NCBI GenBank assembly: GCA_947086415.1
Contig: OX352289.1
Coordinates: 15,658,275-15,722,274, forward strand
Direction: 5' to 3'
DNA length: 64,000 nt
Source of the DNA: Pammene aurita
Lineage: Eukaryota; Arthropoda; Insecta; Lepidoptera; Tortricidae
Below, one piece after another: positions 46,257 through 58,238 of the stretch. Each line of letters begins with the position of its first letter. Position 1 is the stretch's first letter. The notes under the pieces are model-generated. The model was not told where the DNA came from, searched no databases, and saw only the letters and a list, made by a program, of their open reading frames with translations. The position numbers and the translations under genes are program-made.

Positions 46257-46448
46257 GGATTTTCTTAGTTCCGCTTTTAAGACATTCAATGTCTCGTAAA
46301 GTCGTAACTCATATTTGCCATAGTTAATATCCTGCTATAGCAAAACATTCACAACATTTATTTTATTTATTTAAGGTTTGCCAACAGGTGGTATACAACA
46401 CACTTTTTAAAACTAGGCAAAAAATTAGCTTGCTTGAGTATCCACCCA

Positions 46449-46636
46449 ATGAGGGTTTCCGCGATCGAGTTTTTCACTAGATGGCAGCGCCGTGGCGACA
46501 GGTCTAGCTGTCACAATCCACCAATCATGTTTAACCATATAATTTTTGATTGGTGGATTTTGACAGCTACTGCCAAAAAGACCTGTCGTCACGGTGCTGC
46601 CATCTAGTGAAAATCTCAATCGCGGAAACCCTCATT
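46449..46636. mobile_element. Palindromic MITE, GGGTTTCCGCGATCGAG family, copy 2
   Basis: 188 bp; arms of about 85 bp, better preserved than copy 1 (2429-2610): AATGAGGGTTTCCGCGAT... AGATGGCAGC(G/A)CCGTG... GACAGCT around a short centre. Confidence 0.9.
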
Positions 46637-47064
46637 ACAGGCAAACACGGCATGCACATAAAAAAGAAGCTATTGCTTACATAATAGTTCTTAATCTAAG
46701 TAGGATTGAAACAAAATTTCAGAATAAGGTCTATAACACTAAAGTACTTAATCTAACAATATTTATTTCTGTAAAGTTGCTTAGGAAGTGAAACATAACT
46801 TATAGCAAAGTGAAACATAACATAAAATATGAATTTTAGAATTAGAGATTACTTTGAGTTTACGTAAATATTTTTTGTATTGGTAATGTGACATTTTTAA
46901 CATATCTACTCTATTCTGTTGTTAACACTTCTAAACATAAGTAAATATTCCGCGAATCTTCGAACTTACTTACATGGCATTTGACATTTGGAAGACCTCC
47001 GTCTACACTAGCGCCTCTAGCGGAATACTCATACGCGACGCGATAGTCCTCATTGGCCTTAGGG

Positions 47065-47192
47065 TCAGTTGCACCAACCACTTTTGACTTATCACTCTTA
47101 TCAGCGTCGCCCGGCAAGGTTCTATGAAAATTTCCATACAATAATATTTAGCGGACGTTTTAACGGTGACAGACGGTTTGGTACAACCGACT
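47065..47192. mobile_element. Possible short MITE with AGTTGCACCAACC ends
   Basis: GGGTCAGTTGCACCAACC at left and TTTGGTACAACCGACTC at right are imperfect inverses. Weak internal pairing. Confidence 0.45.
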
Positions 47193-47338
47193 CTTACTTG
47201 TCGAAAAAGACGTGTAAAGCATCCCTAACTTAGTAGGTATAAGTAACTAAGTTAGAATTTGTGAACTATCCTAATCTATTTTCTGATCTAGGTACAGGTA
47301 CTACGTGAGCTGAGTTCGATATTAATTCCAGTAAAAAT

Positions 47339-47542
47339 GTTTAATTCCGTTGTGCACATGTTTAGCAAGTAGTATTGAGGTAACGAGAGGTGAGATGTAG
47401 TATTATGTTTAATTCCGTTGTGCACATGTTTAGCAAGTAGTATTGAGGTAACGAGAGGTGAGATGTAGTATTATGTTTAATTCCGTTGTGCACATGGTTA
47501 GCAAGTAGTATTGAGGTAACGAGAGGTGAGATGTAGTATTAT
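47339..47542 (+). repeat. Three 68-bp tandem units
   Basis: Units start at 47339, 47407 and 47475 (GTTTAATTCCGTTGTGCACA...). They are nearly identical, so the expansion is recent. Confidence 0.96.
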
Positions 47543-47822
47543 TACCTACTCTAGTCTAAGTGAACATGTTTCGTACAAAGTGTACCGACTTTTTAGGTAG
47601 GTAAATTGTTTTGCCGACGTGACTAATAAATAATTGTAGGTAAATATAAATATACTGTCAATAAGAAGTCCATCATTGAGTTTTCATCACTAGAGCCTGG
47701 TTTCGATTAATAACTGCGGCAAAATCTAAACTTACACCGTCGAAAATAACTGAAACGTCAAGGAAACGTATAATAAATACAGGCGTAGTTATTTATCCGT
47801 AATATATGAATATTTATTTGTA

Positions 47823-48090
47823 ACTAGCTTTTGCCCGCGGCTTCGCTCGCGTTAAATTCGGGGTAACACGGTTCCCCTTTTCTGATTGCACCCCGGAATG
47901 CTCCATACAACTTCCACCTCCCATTTTAGGGAAGTGGGGGGTTAGAAAGTGACAAAAAGTAGCCTATGTCACTATTCATCCCTTTAACTATCTCCACTTA
48001 AAAAATCACGTCAGTTCGTCGCCCCGTTTTGCCGTGAAAGACGGACAAACAAACACACACATACACTTTCCCATTTATAATATTAGTAAG
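47823..48090 (+). repeat. Common interspersed repeat (CTAGCTTTTGCCCGCGGC...)
   Basis: Starts ACTAGCTTTTGCCCGCGGC, includes AAAAAGTAGCCTATGTCAC and GTTTTGCCGTGAAAGACGG, ends CCATTTATAATATTAGTAAG. I recognise it as a high-copy repeat of insects; class unsettled. No coding frame. Confidence 0.75.
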
Positions 48091-49129
48091 TAAGTATGGA
48101 TTTACTTACCTCAAGATGTTTGCATGGGTTTAAATAAATACTTTTATAAAAATAATTTGTTTATCAACCTAATTAATTATAATTTCTTTTATAACTCTAT
48201 CTCTGCTGTAAACCAACAGAATTCACGAAAAATGTTTAATTGTTGACTCGTAAATGAACAATGCTCTAATATTGTCGGTTTTGATGCAGCGATTGTTCGT
48301 AGTGATCCATAAACTAAAAAACCTGTCACGTTGTATGGAAATGTTTATGAGAAGTGACCCATTTTTATTTTCCTTGTGTTGCGCAGAAATTTTTTGCTGT
48401 ACTTCTATTAAATTGAGTTTTGAACCGCGACTTTATCGCTTTAAAAAGTCGCATTGCGTTTTGAGCAGACTCTACGAACAAGTTGGATAAGGAATGTACC
48501 TGCAGATTACTTACGCATTCTATTGTCTATCTTTAATATAAATGCAATTAGCGTTAATTATAATATAAAGATCAAATATTCGATTTCAAGCTAGAGGAGA
48601 TCCAGGGTAACGTAACTAAGGTAAACGAGTAAGACGTAAAGATAATCAAGACATAAGCAGTGTATATAGCACATCATGCTTTTGCGTAGAAAATAAACCG
48701 TGCAATCAAGAAACAATTTGCGCTTTTATGAAAATGAAAATTTCTGCTCAGGATGGGTTCTTTGAGGAAAACTTAAGTCGAGTACATTATTAGGTTACGT
48801 TACTCGTATTTATTTATTCATGGGTAGATATAGGAAATACCGATAAATAGTGTTTTTGTGTTAGCGTTGCGAGCAATCTAGGATTAATTACTACTCCTTT
48901 CGGCACGCAGCTTTCGCTCGAAATCCAATCATATTTTACGCCAAACAGATACTTCTGCTATACTTTCATTCATTAAACGTTGAGCACGACGCTTTCGCTC
49001 CATTTTTGTCGTAGTTATGGTTCATCGGGAATGTCCGTAACTTTTGGCTTTCAATAGATCCTGCAGCTCGGTAGAGTGGAACGATAATATGAACATTGTG
49101 AACTTCGATACGCTATCAAAATAAGTAAC
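48091..49129. other. Non-coding, nothing identified
   Basis: A 78-codon frame at 48254-48490 has no recognisable features. Confidence 0.45.
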
Positions 49130-49332
49130 TACCGTCAAATGCTACAACTTTCCCTGGCTTGAAAAACAGGGTTTTCTTCACCAAACTGCTATTTATATCT
49201 TATTTCCTGAGACGGGAGAAAGGCGGGCAACTCAAGAATAAGATATAAATAGCTGTTTGGTGAAACGAAAATCATGTTTCTCAAGCCAGGCAAAGTTAAG
49301 CATCGTAGGCAAAGTTGTAGCAGTTGACGGTA
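49130..49332. mobile_element. Palindromic MITE with TACCGTCAA ends
   Basis: Arms of about 85 bp: TACCGTCAAATGCTACAAC, CCTGGCTTGA, CACCAAACTGCTATTTATAT, inverted at the right with one insertion (TTAAGCATCGTAGG). Total 203 bp. Confidence 0.87.
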
Positions 49333-49916
49333 CGAAAATTATTTTATTTCAAAAACCAACCAAGATCATGTCGGGTGCAAGATCAATTTAGGGTTCCGGT
49401 GAATTCTCGTTACGAAGAAATTTACTGTAGGTATAGTACCTCTACCACGAGTCATGCAAATAAGCCCAATTCGAGATTCGTTCACGAATCCGTAAATTAT
49501 TTGTATGGAGAATTTGTGCAGAGCCTCTAGCGGTCACTTATAGAACTAAAAATTACTGCCATACCATAAGTTAAATTATCGTTTATGCAATTCGCTCACG
49601 AAAGTTCGATTGCTTGTTTCGTTTGTGTAGATTTCAATACTTTACAAAGTGACGTGACGTGACAAACGTCACATCCTTCACACCAACCGAAACCAGTAAG
49701 CGCCATTTTATATCTATGACCGAAACAGATTGTAGGTAAACCAAAAAGGTTTTACTTCCTAAGTACATTTTATCTGAAGGTTTAGAACTGTAGACAATTA
49801 TATGAGCAGTGAACAATAATAAGCATAGAAATCGTACTAGCTCTGAAAAATTACCCTACTTTTTGTGGGTATTTAATACGCTTGCTAGGCCGTTAACTAG
49901 GAATAATTTACGTTTG
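49333..49916. other. Non-coding, nothing identified
   Basis: Short overlapping open frames only. Confidence 0.45.
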
Positions 49917-50322
49917 TCATCGTGTCCCAAGCGGTAAATTTTAAGTCGTTAAGGGCGGTCAATAATCAAGCTTCGTGATGGTCAGCTGCCGTTCCTTGAG
50001 TGGGTTGAGGAACGGCAGCCATTTTCTCACATAAAATACATATAAAATAAAATGACCATCGCGTCCCAGTTGAAACAGGTGATAGTTTATATGCTATTAC
50101 AAATAAAATAAAAATCATCAGCCGTCTGTATACCACTGAAAAGACCGTAAACTAGTCACATGAATATATGGTATTTAGGGTATCAGCAGACGGTCTTTCT
50201 ACCTCAATACAGCCGGCTGACGATTTTCCTGATAATAAGAGCATCAAATACTGACAGCTGACCTACGCGAGTCATCATTATACTTCGTCCTTAACCACTT
50301 CAAAAATTATCATCGCCTGGGA
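49917..50322. mobile_element. Possible foldback element with inner hairpins
   Basis: Imperfect outer inverse (GTGTCCCAAGCGGTAAATTT against the complement of AAAATTATCATCGCCTGGGAC). A perfect 12-bp hairpin GCTGCCGTTCCT (49985-49996/50008-50019) and an imperfect inner inverse CATCAGCCGTCTGTAT (50118-50225) lie inside. Confidence 0.5.
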
Positions 50323-50404
50323 CGCCTTGCGATTGGTCATGAAATTTGTTCATGGCTTACGGTTCATGCCATCGGAGCCGGGAAATACAAGCTATGACAG
50401 TAAG

Positions 50405-50470
50405 CCTTTCATCATCATCATCTCAGCCATAAGACGTCCACTGCTGAACATAGGCCTCCCCCTTAAGCCT
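50405..50470 (+). repeat. LINE 3'-end fragment with (ATC)n
   Basis: TCATCATCATCTCAGCC then AGACGTCCACTGCTGAACAT and AGGCCTCCCCC, which I recognise as a very common moth LINE tail sequence. Confidence 0.65.
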
Positions 50471-50524
50471 TAAGTGTGGTAAGCCTTTACCTTATTTAAA
50501 CTCGCGTGACTTTGAACGCATAAA

Positions 50525-50650
50525 ATGTTATCAACCGACTTCAAGAGTTCGAAGGAGGAGGTTCTCAATTCGTCAGGATCTTTATTTTCACTATTATTTC
50601 ATAATGTTCACCGATTGCAACTTTTTTTTAAACAGGGAAATTACGTATTT
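50525..50650 (+). repeat. Common repeat fragment (GGAGGAGGTTCTCAATTCG)
   Basis: AACCGACTTCAAGAGTTCG, GGAGGAGGTTCTCAATTCG and a later TTCACCGATTGCAAC form a dispersed moth repeat; the 74-codon frame over it is not a gene. Confidence 0.6.
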
Positions 50651-52616
50651 CGTCATACATATTCAAAGCTAGGAAAAGGGGTGAAAACTGTCAGTACTTC
50701 ATCCATCCATCCATATACTTATTTTGTCGTAGGATATAGGATTACCTAAGAAAACCAAATTGATGAAATTTCAAATGTACAAATAACACTACTAGTTTAA
50801 AACGTCCTAGAACTACGTCCATATGTAATAGGTGATTCTTAATTTATTTGGTTATTTTGTCAACATGACAGTTCGACTTTTAGTGATCATAGTGGATCAT
50901 AGGTTTATTTCTTATTACTTAGGTCTATTGTATAATCACAAAAGGATAAGTACCCTTTCAGGATGTTGTTGATTCTCTAAAGTATTAGGCAGTGCGCTAC
51001 TGTTACACATCCCACCTGCGTCGACGCCGACACGTTGGCCAAGTCCTTTAATTTATTTACCAGCGAACAAGCCGGAGCGGCACCCGACATCCGAAATCAC
51101 TACAAGACTATTAAATATAGTTGTCGTTCGTCTAACTATTGTTGTTGTCGAGGCAATCGATCCGTGGAGCAAGGGGCACGGAGCCTCACGACCTAACAAA
51201 CGCACAAGGGAAGCTAAAGATGCTCCAGCAAGCCGCCGGTTTTCATACATAACACAACGCAGGATTGCGGCTTTGCCGCTTCTTACATAATGATGGTTTT
51301 ATTTCTATTTATAAGTTACACGTACGAGTAATTGTTAGTAGTACTTATAAGTTTCTAGTTTGTGACAATGTTACTTTAAAAGGCTATTTCGCAATAAATA
51401 AATCTTTAATATAATTATGTACATTATAATTTCAAAGTGCCCTGTATAAATCTGGATGTCTTTTAAGTAAGCACTATTTTATAGTACTTGGATGCAATAA
51501 TTCGAAGATCCCGGCCTGTAACGCAGTTGTTACTTCTTGAATATAAAATAATACACCTTCCTGGGATAAATAGTTTGCCTTGCTGGTGATAAGTTAGCTG
51601 CTACAGCAATCAATCAGAAATGAATGATGCACAAGAACCTGTAAAAGAAGTTTCAATATTATTTGATATTTTTCACAGTTTCATTGTAATTATTATGATT
51701 GAAAATGAAAGTGTTTATAACTACGAGTATCATATCAAATTTCAACTACTTACCATTCATTTTAGGTTAGAGTTGGTATTTTTGTGTCGATTTAAAATCA
51801 GATTAATTGGCTATTATATACATAAATCTCACAAATATTCAGCAGTTCTTGGGTCTAGATTTCTTTTTTAAAATTATTCTTATTGAAGTGTTGATGTGCA
51901 TATTTCTATTTCTCATATCGGCTTGAAATTTACCGTTTCGTTTTCCAGTTCCAGTTATCATACTATGCAGTCTTATTAACAAATTATGCTTAATATAAGG
52001 CTTTGTCGATATTATTTCGTCAACTAATAATATATAAATATAATATAACACAATAAATACGAATGGTTTTCACTTTCACCATGTTTTGACATCTCACCCT
52101 ACAATTTGATAGTGAAAGAGTTTTCTACAGTCGATACGGTATTTTTCGGTGACGTATGTCAAATTAGTGTCTTATGGTAGCGTTTTAATAAAACCTATCG
52201 ATAACAAACTGCACTGACTACATCCGTCTCGTTCTACCTATGAGACGGATGTATGTCAGCATAGAGATTTCGAATTTCTTGCTGTCGATACCGAAGGAAA
52301 ACTATTCGAAGCCCGTTGATTCGTTAACGACTGCAGAAAGGTTTCAGAATTTTCTGTAATGACTCGTGGTAGAGGTACAGGTATCGCCACAAGAGTTGAG
52401 GCGAATGAATCACACACGCAGCTACATTACGTAGGTACTGATTGCAAAAAAGTTAATGTACATTGACGAGAGACAACAGAAAAAATAAATTTTAATGCCT
52501 GAGACTCAAATGGCCCTATTTTATGATACAAAGGTGACTCAAGAAATACAATGCGATTCCGAATCTTTAAGCAAGTGTCAGCATATAAGTTGTGACTCTC
52601 TTACGTGATAGTAGAT
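50651..52616. other. Non-coding, nothing identified
   Basis: No recognised repeat or exon. Open frames (51053-51250, 51620-51871) lack family features. Confidence 0.45.
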
Positions 52617-52827
52617 TGTACACCAAGGGGATAAAGCACTGTTTTATGTCACGGGCGCAATATTGAATCCTGAACGTAACGAAGGACTCCAGATTTTACT
52701 CCCGAGCGCAGCGAGGGGGTTATGAGTTAATTCCCGAGCGAAGCGAGGGAATTAAGACTGAGTCCTGAGTGCAGTGAGGGGTTCAAGCGCGCCCGTGACA
52801 ACAACAGCTTTATCCCCGAGGTGTATA
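52617..52827. mobile_element. Foldback element with GTACACC...GGGGATAAAGC ends
   Basis: Ends are inverse: TGTACACCAAGGGGATAAAGC with GCTTTATCCCCGAGGTGTATA, followed inward by GTCACGGGCGC on both sides. The centre has three CCCGAGCG(A/C)AGCGAGGG-like small palindromes. Confidence 0.8.
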
Positions 52828-52923
52828 CTCTACTTCTCTCACCTCTTGCGAGACAATAAAATAGCTAAAGCAAAGACAATAAAATAAGTAGAAACGGATT
52901 TTTATTAAAGTAAATCAAAAGTA

Positions 52924-53517
52924 AAAACCGGCCTAGTGCGTGTCGGACCACACATAGGAGGGTTCCGTACCTTCAATGGAATAAGAACCAAACTAATACC
53001 AAAAGGTCGTATCTGGTGCCTATGGTTTTTTGGAGATAACTCAAAAATGGCTAAACCGATAATGTTCAAAACAACTTGCGTGGAAAGTATATGATAAGAC
53101 GCATCTCCTCAAATTTTTTCATATTTTTTGGACTTACGGTTCAAAAGTAAAAGGGGGGGGGGGGGGGCACAAGTTTTCTGACTTTCGAAGCGATTATTTT
53201 AGAAAATATTCACTTAATGACAAAAGGGTCAAAGAAACCTCAATGTTATTTTTAAAGATCATTGATGTGTCACATGTTGATACTTAGTTAAAAAAAAATA
53301 GTTACATGTATGGAGCGCCCCCCCTAATTTTTTTTTTTCAAATCTACATAACTAAGTAGCGGCATACAAAATACACCTTATGTGTAAATTTTATTCAGAT
53401 ACGTCGTATAGTTTCCGAGTAAAATGGCTGTGACATACGGATGGACAGACATACAGACAGACATGACGAATCCATAAGGGTTCCGTTTTTTGCCATTTGG
53501 CTACGGAACCCTAAAAA
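52924..53517 (-). repeat. Hairpin-ended repeat, type C
   Basis: Begins AAAAACCGGCCTAGTGCG(T)GTCGGACC and ends GGCTACGGAACCCTAAAAA, so reading on the - strand it has the same terminal plan as types A and B but a different interior with a G12 run near 53150. Confidence 0.75.
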
Positions 53518-53636
53518 TTGATTCTTGATACATTAGTCCATTTTATTCGAATTTTATCTTCAATTTTTATAGAACCTGCTGTTTTACTCCGTATACTGCA
53601 GCGTCTTATGACGCTCGCGGCATTTGTTTTAGGTAT

Positions 53637-54476
53637 TTAAAAAAACCGGCCAAGAGCGTGTCGGGCCACGCTCAGTGTAGGGTTCCGTAGTTTTCCGTCC
53701 GTCACAGTAAGTGTCCCCACTTAAGAGTTAATAACACCGCCATGTAGGATATGATATGAGAGTTCCACGTACAGCGACATATATCGGCAAATTAAGTAAA
53801 CTATTGCGCGCGAGCTTATAGTATGGAAGATGATTTTTATGGAATAATTCTTTATTGCGTGAACCGATTTTCACCGTTTTTACTTTATTTGAAAGCACGT
53901 CATTTCATTGTAATTTTGTACAAATTACAGGTACAATAAACACCTGCTATACGGTTAAATTACAAACTTAGTTCAGAAATTATTTTGTAATTTTTTTTTC
54001 AAAAACTATTCATCCTATCAAGTTCAAAATAATTTTCCTAGAAAGTTTTTATGAAGTTCTACTTTTGAGATTTTTTTCATATTTTTAAAACTTATGGTTC
54101 AAAAGTTAGAGGGGGGGACGCATATTTTTTTACTTCTGGAGCGATTATTTCCGAAAATATTTACATTATCGAAAAATGATTTTAGTAAACCCCTATTCAT
54201 TTTTAAATACCTATCCAACAATATATCACACGTTAGGGTTGAAATGAAAAAAAAAAAATCACTCCCCACTTTACGTATAGGGGAGGTACCCTAATAAAAA
54301 AAAAATTCCACTTTTTATTTTACCACTTTGTCGGCGTGATTGATATACATATTAGTACCAAATTTCAGCTTTCTAGTGCTAACGGTCACTGAGATTATCC
54401 GCGGACGGATGGACGGACGGACGGGCAGACATGGCGAAACTATAAGGGTTCCTAGTTGACTACGGAACCCTAAAAA
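53637..54476 (-). repeat. Hairpin-ended repeat, type B, copy 3
   Basis: Full-length inverse of copy 1, from AAAAAAACCGGCCAAGAGCG to GACTACGGAACCCTAAAAAGG, 120 bp after the type C copy. Confidence 0.88.
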
Positions 54477-55619
54477 GGTGGCCAGCACGATTTTCCGAAT
54501 AAATTCGATTTTCAAATCAGTTCGACGCGGCGGCGCGGGCCCCGGCTGGCGTCGCGGGGCTGTGCACCGTGCGGACTTTACCAAATTAGACTTTAAGCAC
54601 ATAACAATAAGAACTATGGGAAGTGAAATCACATTATTAACCAGCGGGTTATAATGAGATTTAGTACAACATTATAACCCGGCTAAAGCCAAGGGCTATA
54701 ATGATTTGCTTTCGGTGAGGTTTGCATGATATATAATTTGGCATTGTCGAGCAGGTGGTGTGAAAAGTATATTAAACTAGATAAATAGGTGGAGATATGG
54801 AAATAGTACACACAAACCGAATAAAAGCGGGTTCATTCTTTTGAAAATGCAGTACAAGTTTATTTGTTTTTAGTGATTGTCGGTAGATCATTTACAACAA
54901 TTCGATTAGAAATATTCAATTTAGTTAAAATACCTGTAACTGTTTCAAGGAAGTTACGTAAACCTTAATAAACTATAAAGTATTTCATTTTATTTTATCA
55001 ATGAATCAAGAAGCCCTATTCTCAGAAATCATAAAAGATATAAATTTGAATGTGGACGTAAATGATGGATAATTAAAATGTTAATGTTGCAAATGTTCTT
55101 TAATACTCCAATAGCAGCCTTTATCAATAAATGGACAGTTTTTGAGTTTATACCGGAAATATGACGCAGTTGACAGTTTTTCACGAATTTCTCGGCTAGC
55201 TCAAAACTCTTGTTGTAGCAAATATCATCAAATACTGCCCTAACCATTCCTAACAACATACCAAAAAATCTCAACTACACCACGCGTTGTAAATTTAATA
55301 TCTAATTTCACTGATCTACTACTCGCTTCACGTCTTATCATACTCGTGTAGACGTGTACACAGTACACAGATAGATACTCTACGATACCCGCAAGCACGA
55401 AAAAAGCGCTCCGGGCGATTGCTCGGTTGACGTATAAGCTCCCTAATTACAGTTATCACGTTTACGAAACTATTCGGCAAACTAGAGCATAATACGCCTC
55501 TTCATAAACTATCCTACCTACCTGGCGATATAGGTACTTTAAGATTAAATTACTATTATTCCAACCTCCCATAATGTCTATTATATATCCCAAGACTGCG
55601 ATAAACTGCAATAAAAATT
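54477..55619. other. Non-coding, nothing identified
   Basis: A GC-rich patch at 54525-54585 stands out but is too short to interpret. Confidence 0.45.
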
Positions 55620-56640
55620 TTAAGAATCCGAAATCACAGGGCTTTAAAAATCCAGGATCCCGGGACTTACTAAAGCCGGGGTACCTACCGGAAATGCCGG
55701 ACGTCGGGACTTTAATGTCCCGCGAGTCCTGGAAGAGGATTTAAACAGCCGGGTTTCTGAAAATTCGAGATACCCAGGATTTTAGGGTCTCGGGAGCCCA
55801 AGTTTAGAAATCCATTTATGGGATATTTATGGAACCGGGGTATGTCCTTAAACTACGTCCAGACTTGGGTATGTACTTAAACTACGCCAAAAAGAGAGAT
55901 ATGGGCACTGCGAATGGCATCTCGCTAAGTGTGGTAGGGCACGTTCAGCGAATGTCATCTCGCTCAAATCTAAAGCAAAGCCCGACTGGGGAAGTACCTC
56001 CACCTTACAGAAAACCACAGCCACATAGCACTAGACTAGACCCTAGTACCCTTCTCATAGTGTTGTGTTCCTGCTGGTGAGTAAGGTTGCCAAAGAGCTC
56101 AAAGAGGACCCAGTGTGTTGACGATGAGGGACCTTCTTGTTCCTTTAGCCATTAACACAGTGGATCCTCCTTTTTATAAAAGGTCGGCAACGCGCGTTAC
56201 TCCTTTGGAGTTGCAGGCGTCCATAGGTTACGGTAACTACTTACCATCAGGCGGGCCGTATGCTTGTTTGCCACCGTCGTGGTATAAAAAAAATCCGCCG
56301 ATCTGAGACTTTTAAACGCCGGGATTCCGGGAATGTGAGTTAGAATATATGAGACTCCGGAATTCCGTGAATCTAAAAGGCCGGGATTCTGGAGATACGG
56401 GATAATCGGATTTCGGGATTTTATAAATTCTTAATTCAGGAAATGCATGACACTGGGATTCCGGGACATTAGACATCGAGGATTCCGGAAATAAAAAAAC
56501 TGGGGACTGCGCGAGTCCTGGTTTCCAAGATTTTAATTAACCAGGGAATCCGGGACCGCGAGAAAGTGGGATGCAAAGAGAGAGAGAGAGAACGAGAGTC
56601 CGGGACTTTAGTAATCCCGACCATGATACGGCAGGATTTT
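55620..56640. repeat. CCGGGATT-rich degenerate repeat tract
   Basis: Two blocks (55620-55820 and 56295-56640) are packed with variants of TCCGGGATTTTA(A)A such as GGGATTCCGGGA, irregularly spaced every 15-30 bases. The blocks are one tract split by the element at 55830-56292. An (GA)n run sits at 56576-56592. Confidence 0.75.
55830..56292 (+). mobile_element. LINE/SINE-type insertion with A tail
   Basis: Begins around AAACTACGTCCAGAC and runs through CTGCGAATGGCATCTCGC, TGTTGTGTTCCTGCTGG, CAGGCGGGCCGTATGC and TTGTTTGCCACCG to an A8 tail. I recognise the 3' part as a common moth retroelement end. It interrupts the CCGGGATT tract. Confidence 0.7.
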
Positions 56641-57060
56641 AATCACGTGTTTGCAAATAGGAAGCACATAAACATATTAAATTCCCAGCCCAAATCAAAA
56701 TGTTAACAAACACAATCCAGTCGAAACCTACGATGCGCCCAGCAAACAAAATAACAATGAAAATGTAGTAATCAAAGCAGGGAATCGAATGCGGGGATTG
56801 GACCGAAATAAACCAAATTGCGAGATTTCATCTGATCAGCGAACAAAAACTCTGTCGCGTCCATAACACAAACGCGAGTTACGTCCATTTCAAGAAAATT
56901 CAATTACCCGAGAAATTTTCGATAAATTGATTTCGTAGGGAACATTTATGACTCTCGTTAGGCTTGCAAACCTATAGCACAAACACAGTTAAGTCAACAA
57001 GGATGGCACAGATTTCAGTCGATTGATTTGAAAAAGCCACTAGACTCTACCATAAGAGCA
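56641..57060. other. Non-coding, nothing identified
   Basis: No repeats or exons recognised. Confidence 0.45.
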
Positions 57061-57355
57061 GAGGCCTATTTCTCGAAAGGTGTTATACCCATTGATTTAT
57101 TATGCATTCTACTAGATGTGATATCTAGAACAAATTTTGTGCGCCATGTTTGGCAGTTGACAGCTATGACAGAATCAAAGAAGAACTTATAGACTTGTGG
57201 TGATTTTCAGTACAACTTTTGGGACAAATAATTTCTTAGGGATGTCATCTCCTGTTACTCAATGGTTAGGTTAGTCCACGAACTGTCAAATCGTATGAGT
57301 TTCCATGACAACACACTAATATTATTAGTCTAATACCGTTCGAGAAATGGGCCCA
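57061..57355. mobile_element. MITE with GGCCYATTTCTCGAAMGGT ends
   Basis: GAGGCCTATTTCTCGAAAGG at left, TACCGTTCGAGAAATGGGCC at right. 295 bp, no coding. Confidence 0.8.
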
Positions 57356-57394
57356 ACTTTATATTGCGACAAGTAAGATGACGTTCATTATTAT

Positions 57395-58238
57395 TTTTAG
57401 GGTTCCGTAGTCAACTAGGAACCCTTATAGTTTCGCCATGTCTGCCCGTCCGTCCGTCCGTCCGCGGATAATCTCAGTGGCCGTTAGCACTAGAAAGCTG
57501 AAATTTGGTACTAATATGTATATCAATCACGCCAACAAAGTGGTAAAATAAAAAGTGGAAAAAAATGTTTTATTAGGGTACCTCCCCTATACGTAAAGTG
57601 GGGAGTGATTTTTTTTTTCATTTCAACCCTAACGCGTTATATATTGTTGGATAGGTATATAAAAATGAATAAGGGTTTACTAAAATCATTTTTTGATAAT
57701 GTAAATATTTTCGGAAATAATCGCTCCAGAAGTAAAAAAAAATGTGTCCCCTTCCCCCTCTAACTTTTGAACCATATGTTTTAAAAATATGAAAAAAATC
57801 TCAAAAGTAGAACTTTACAAAAACATTCTAGGAAAATTATTCTGAACTAATTTTGAACTTAAATAGGTTGAATAGTTTTTGAAAAAAAATTGCAAAATAA
57901 TTTCTGAACTAAGTTTGTAATTTAACCGGCAGGTGTTTATTGTACCTGTAATTTCTACAAAATCACAATGAAATGACGTGCTTTCAAATAAAGTAAAAAC
58001 GGTGAAAATCGGTTCACGCAATAAGGAATTATCCCATAAAAATCATCTTCCATACTTTAAGCTCGCGTGCTATAGTTTACTTAATTTGCCGATAGATGTC
58101 GCTGTACGTGGAACGCTCATATCATATCCTACATGGCGGTGTTATTTTAAGTCTTAAGTGGGGACACTTACTGTGACGAACGGAAAACTACGGAACCCTA
58201 CACTGAGCGTGGCCCGACACGCTCTTGGCCGGTTTTTT
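57395..58238 (+). repeat. Hairpin-ended repeat, type B, copy 4
   Basis: Full length, from TTTTTAGGGTTCCGTAGTC to CTTGGCCGGTTTTTT; the (CCGT)n run is shorter than in copy 1. Confidence 0.88.
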
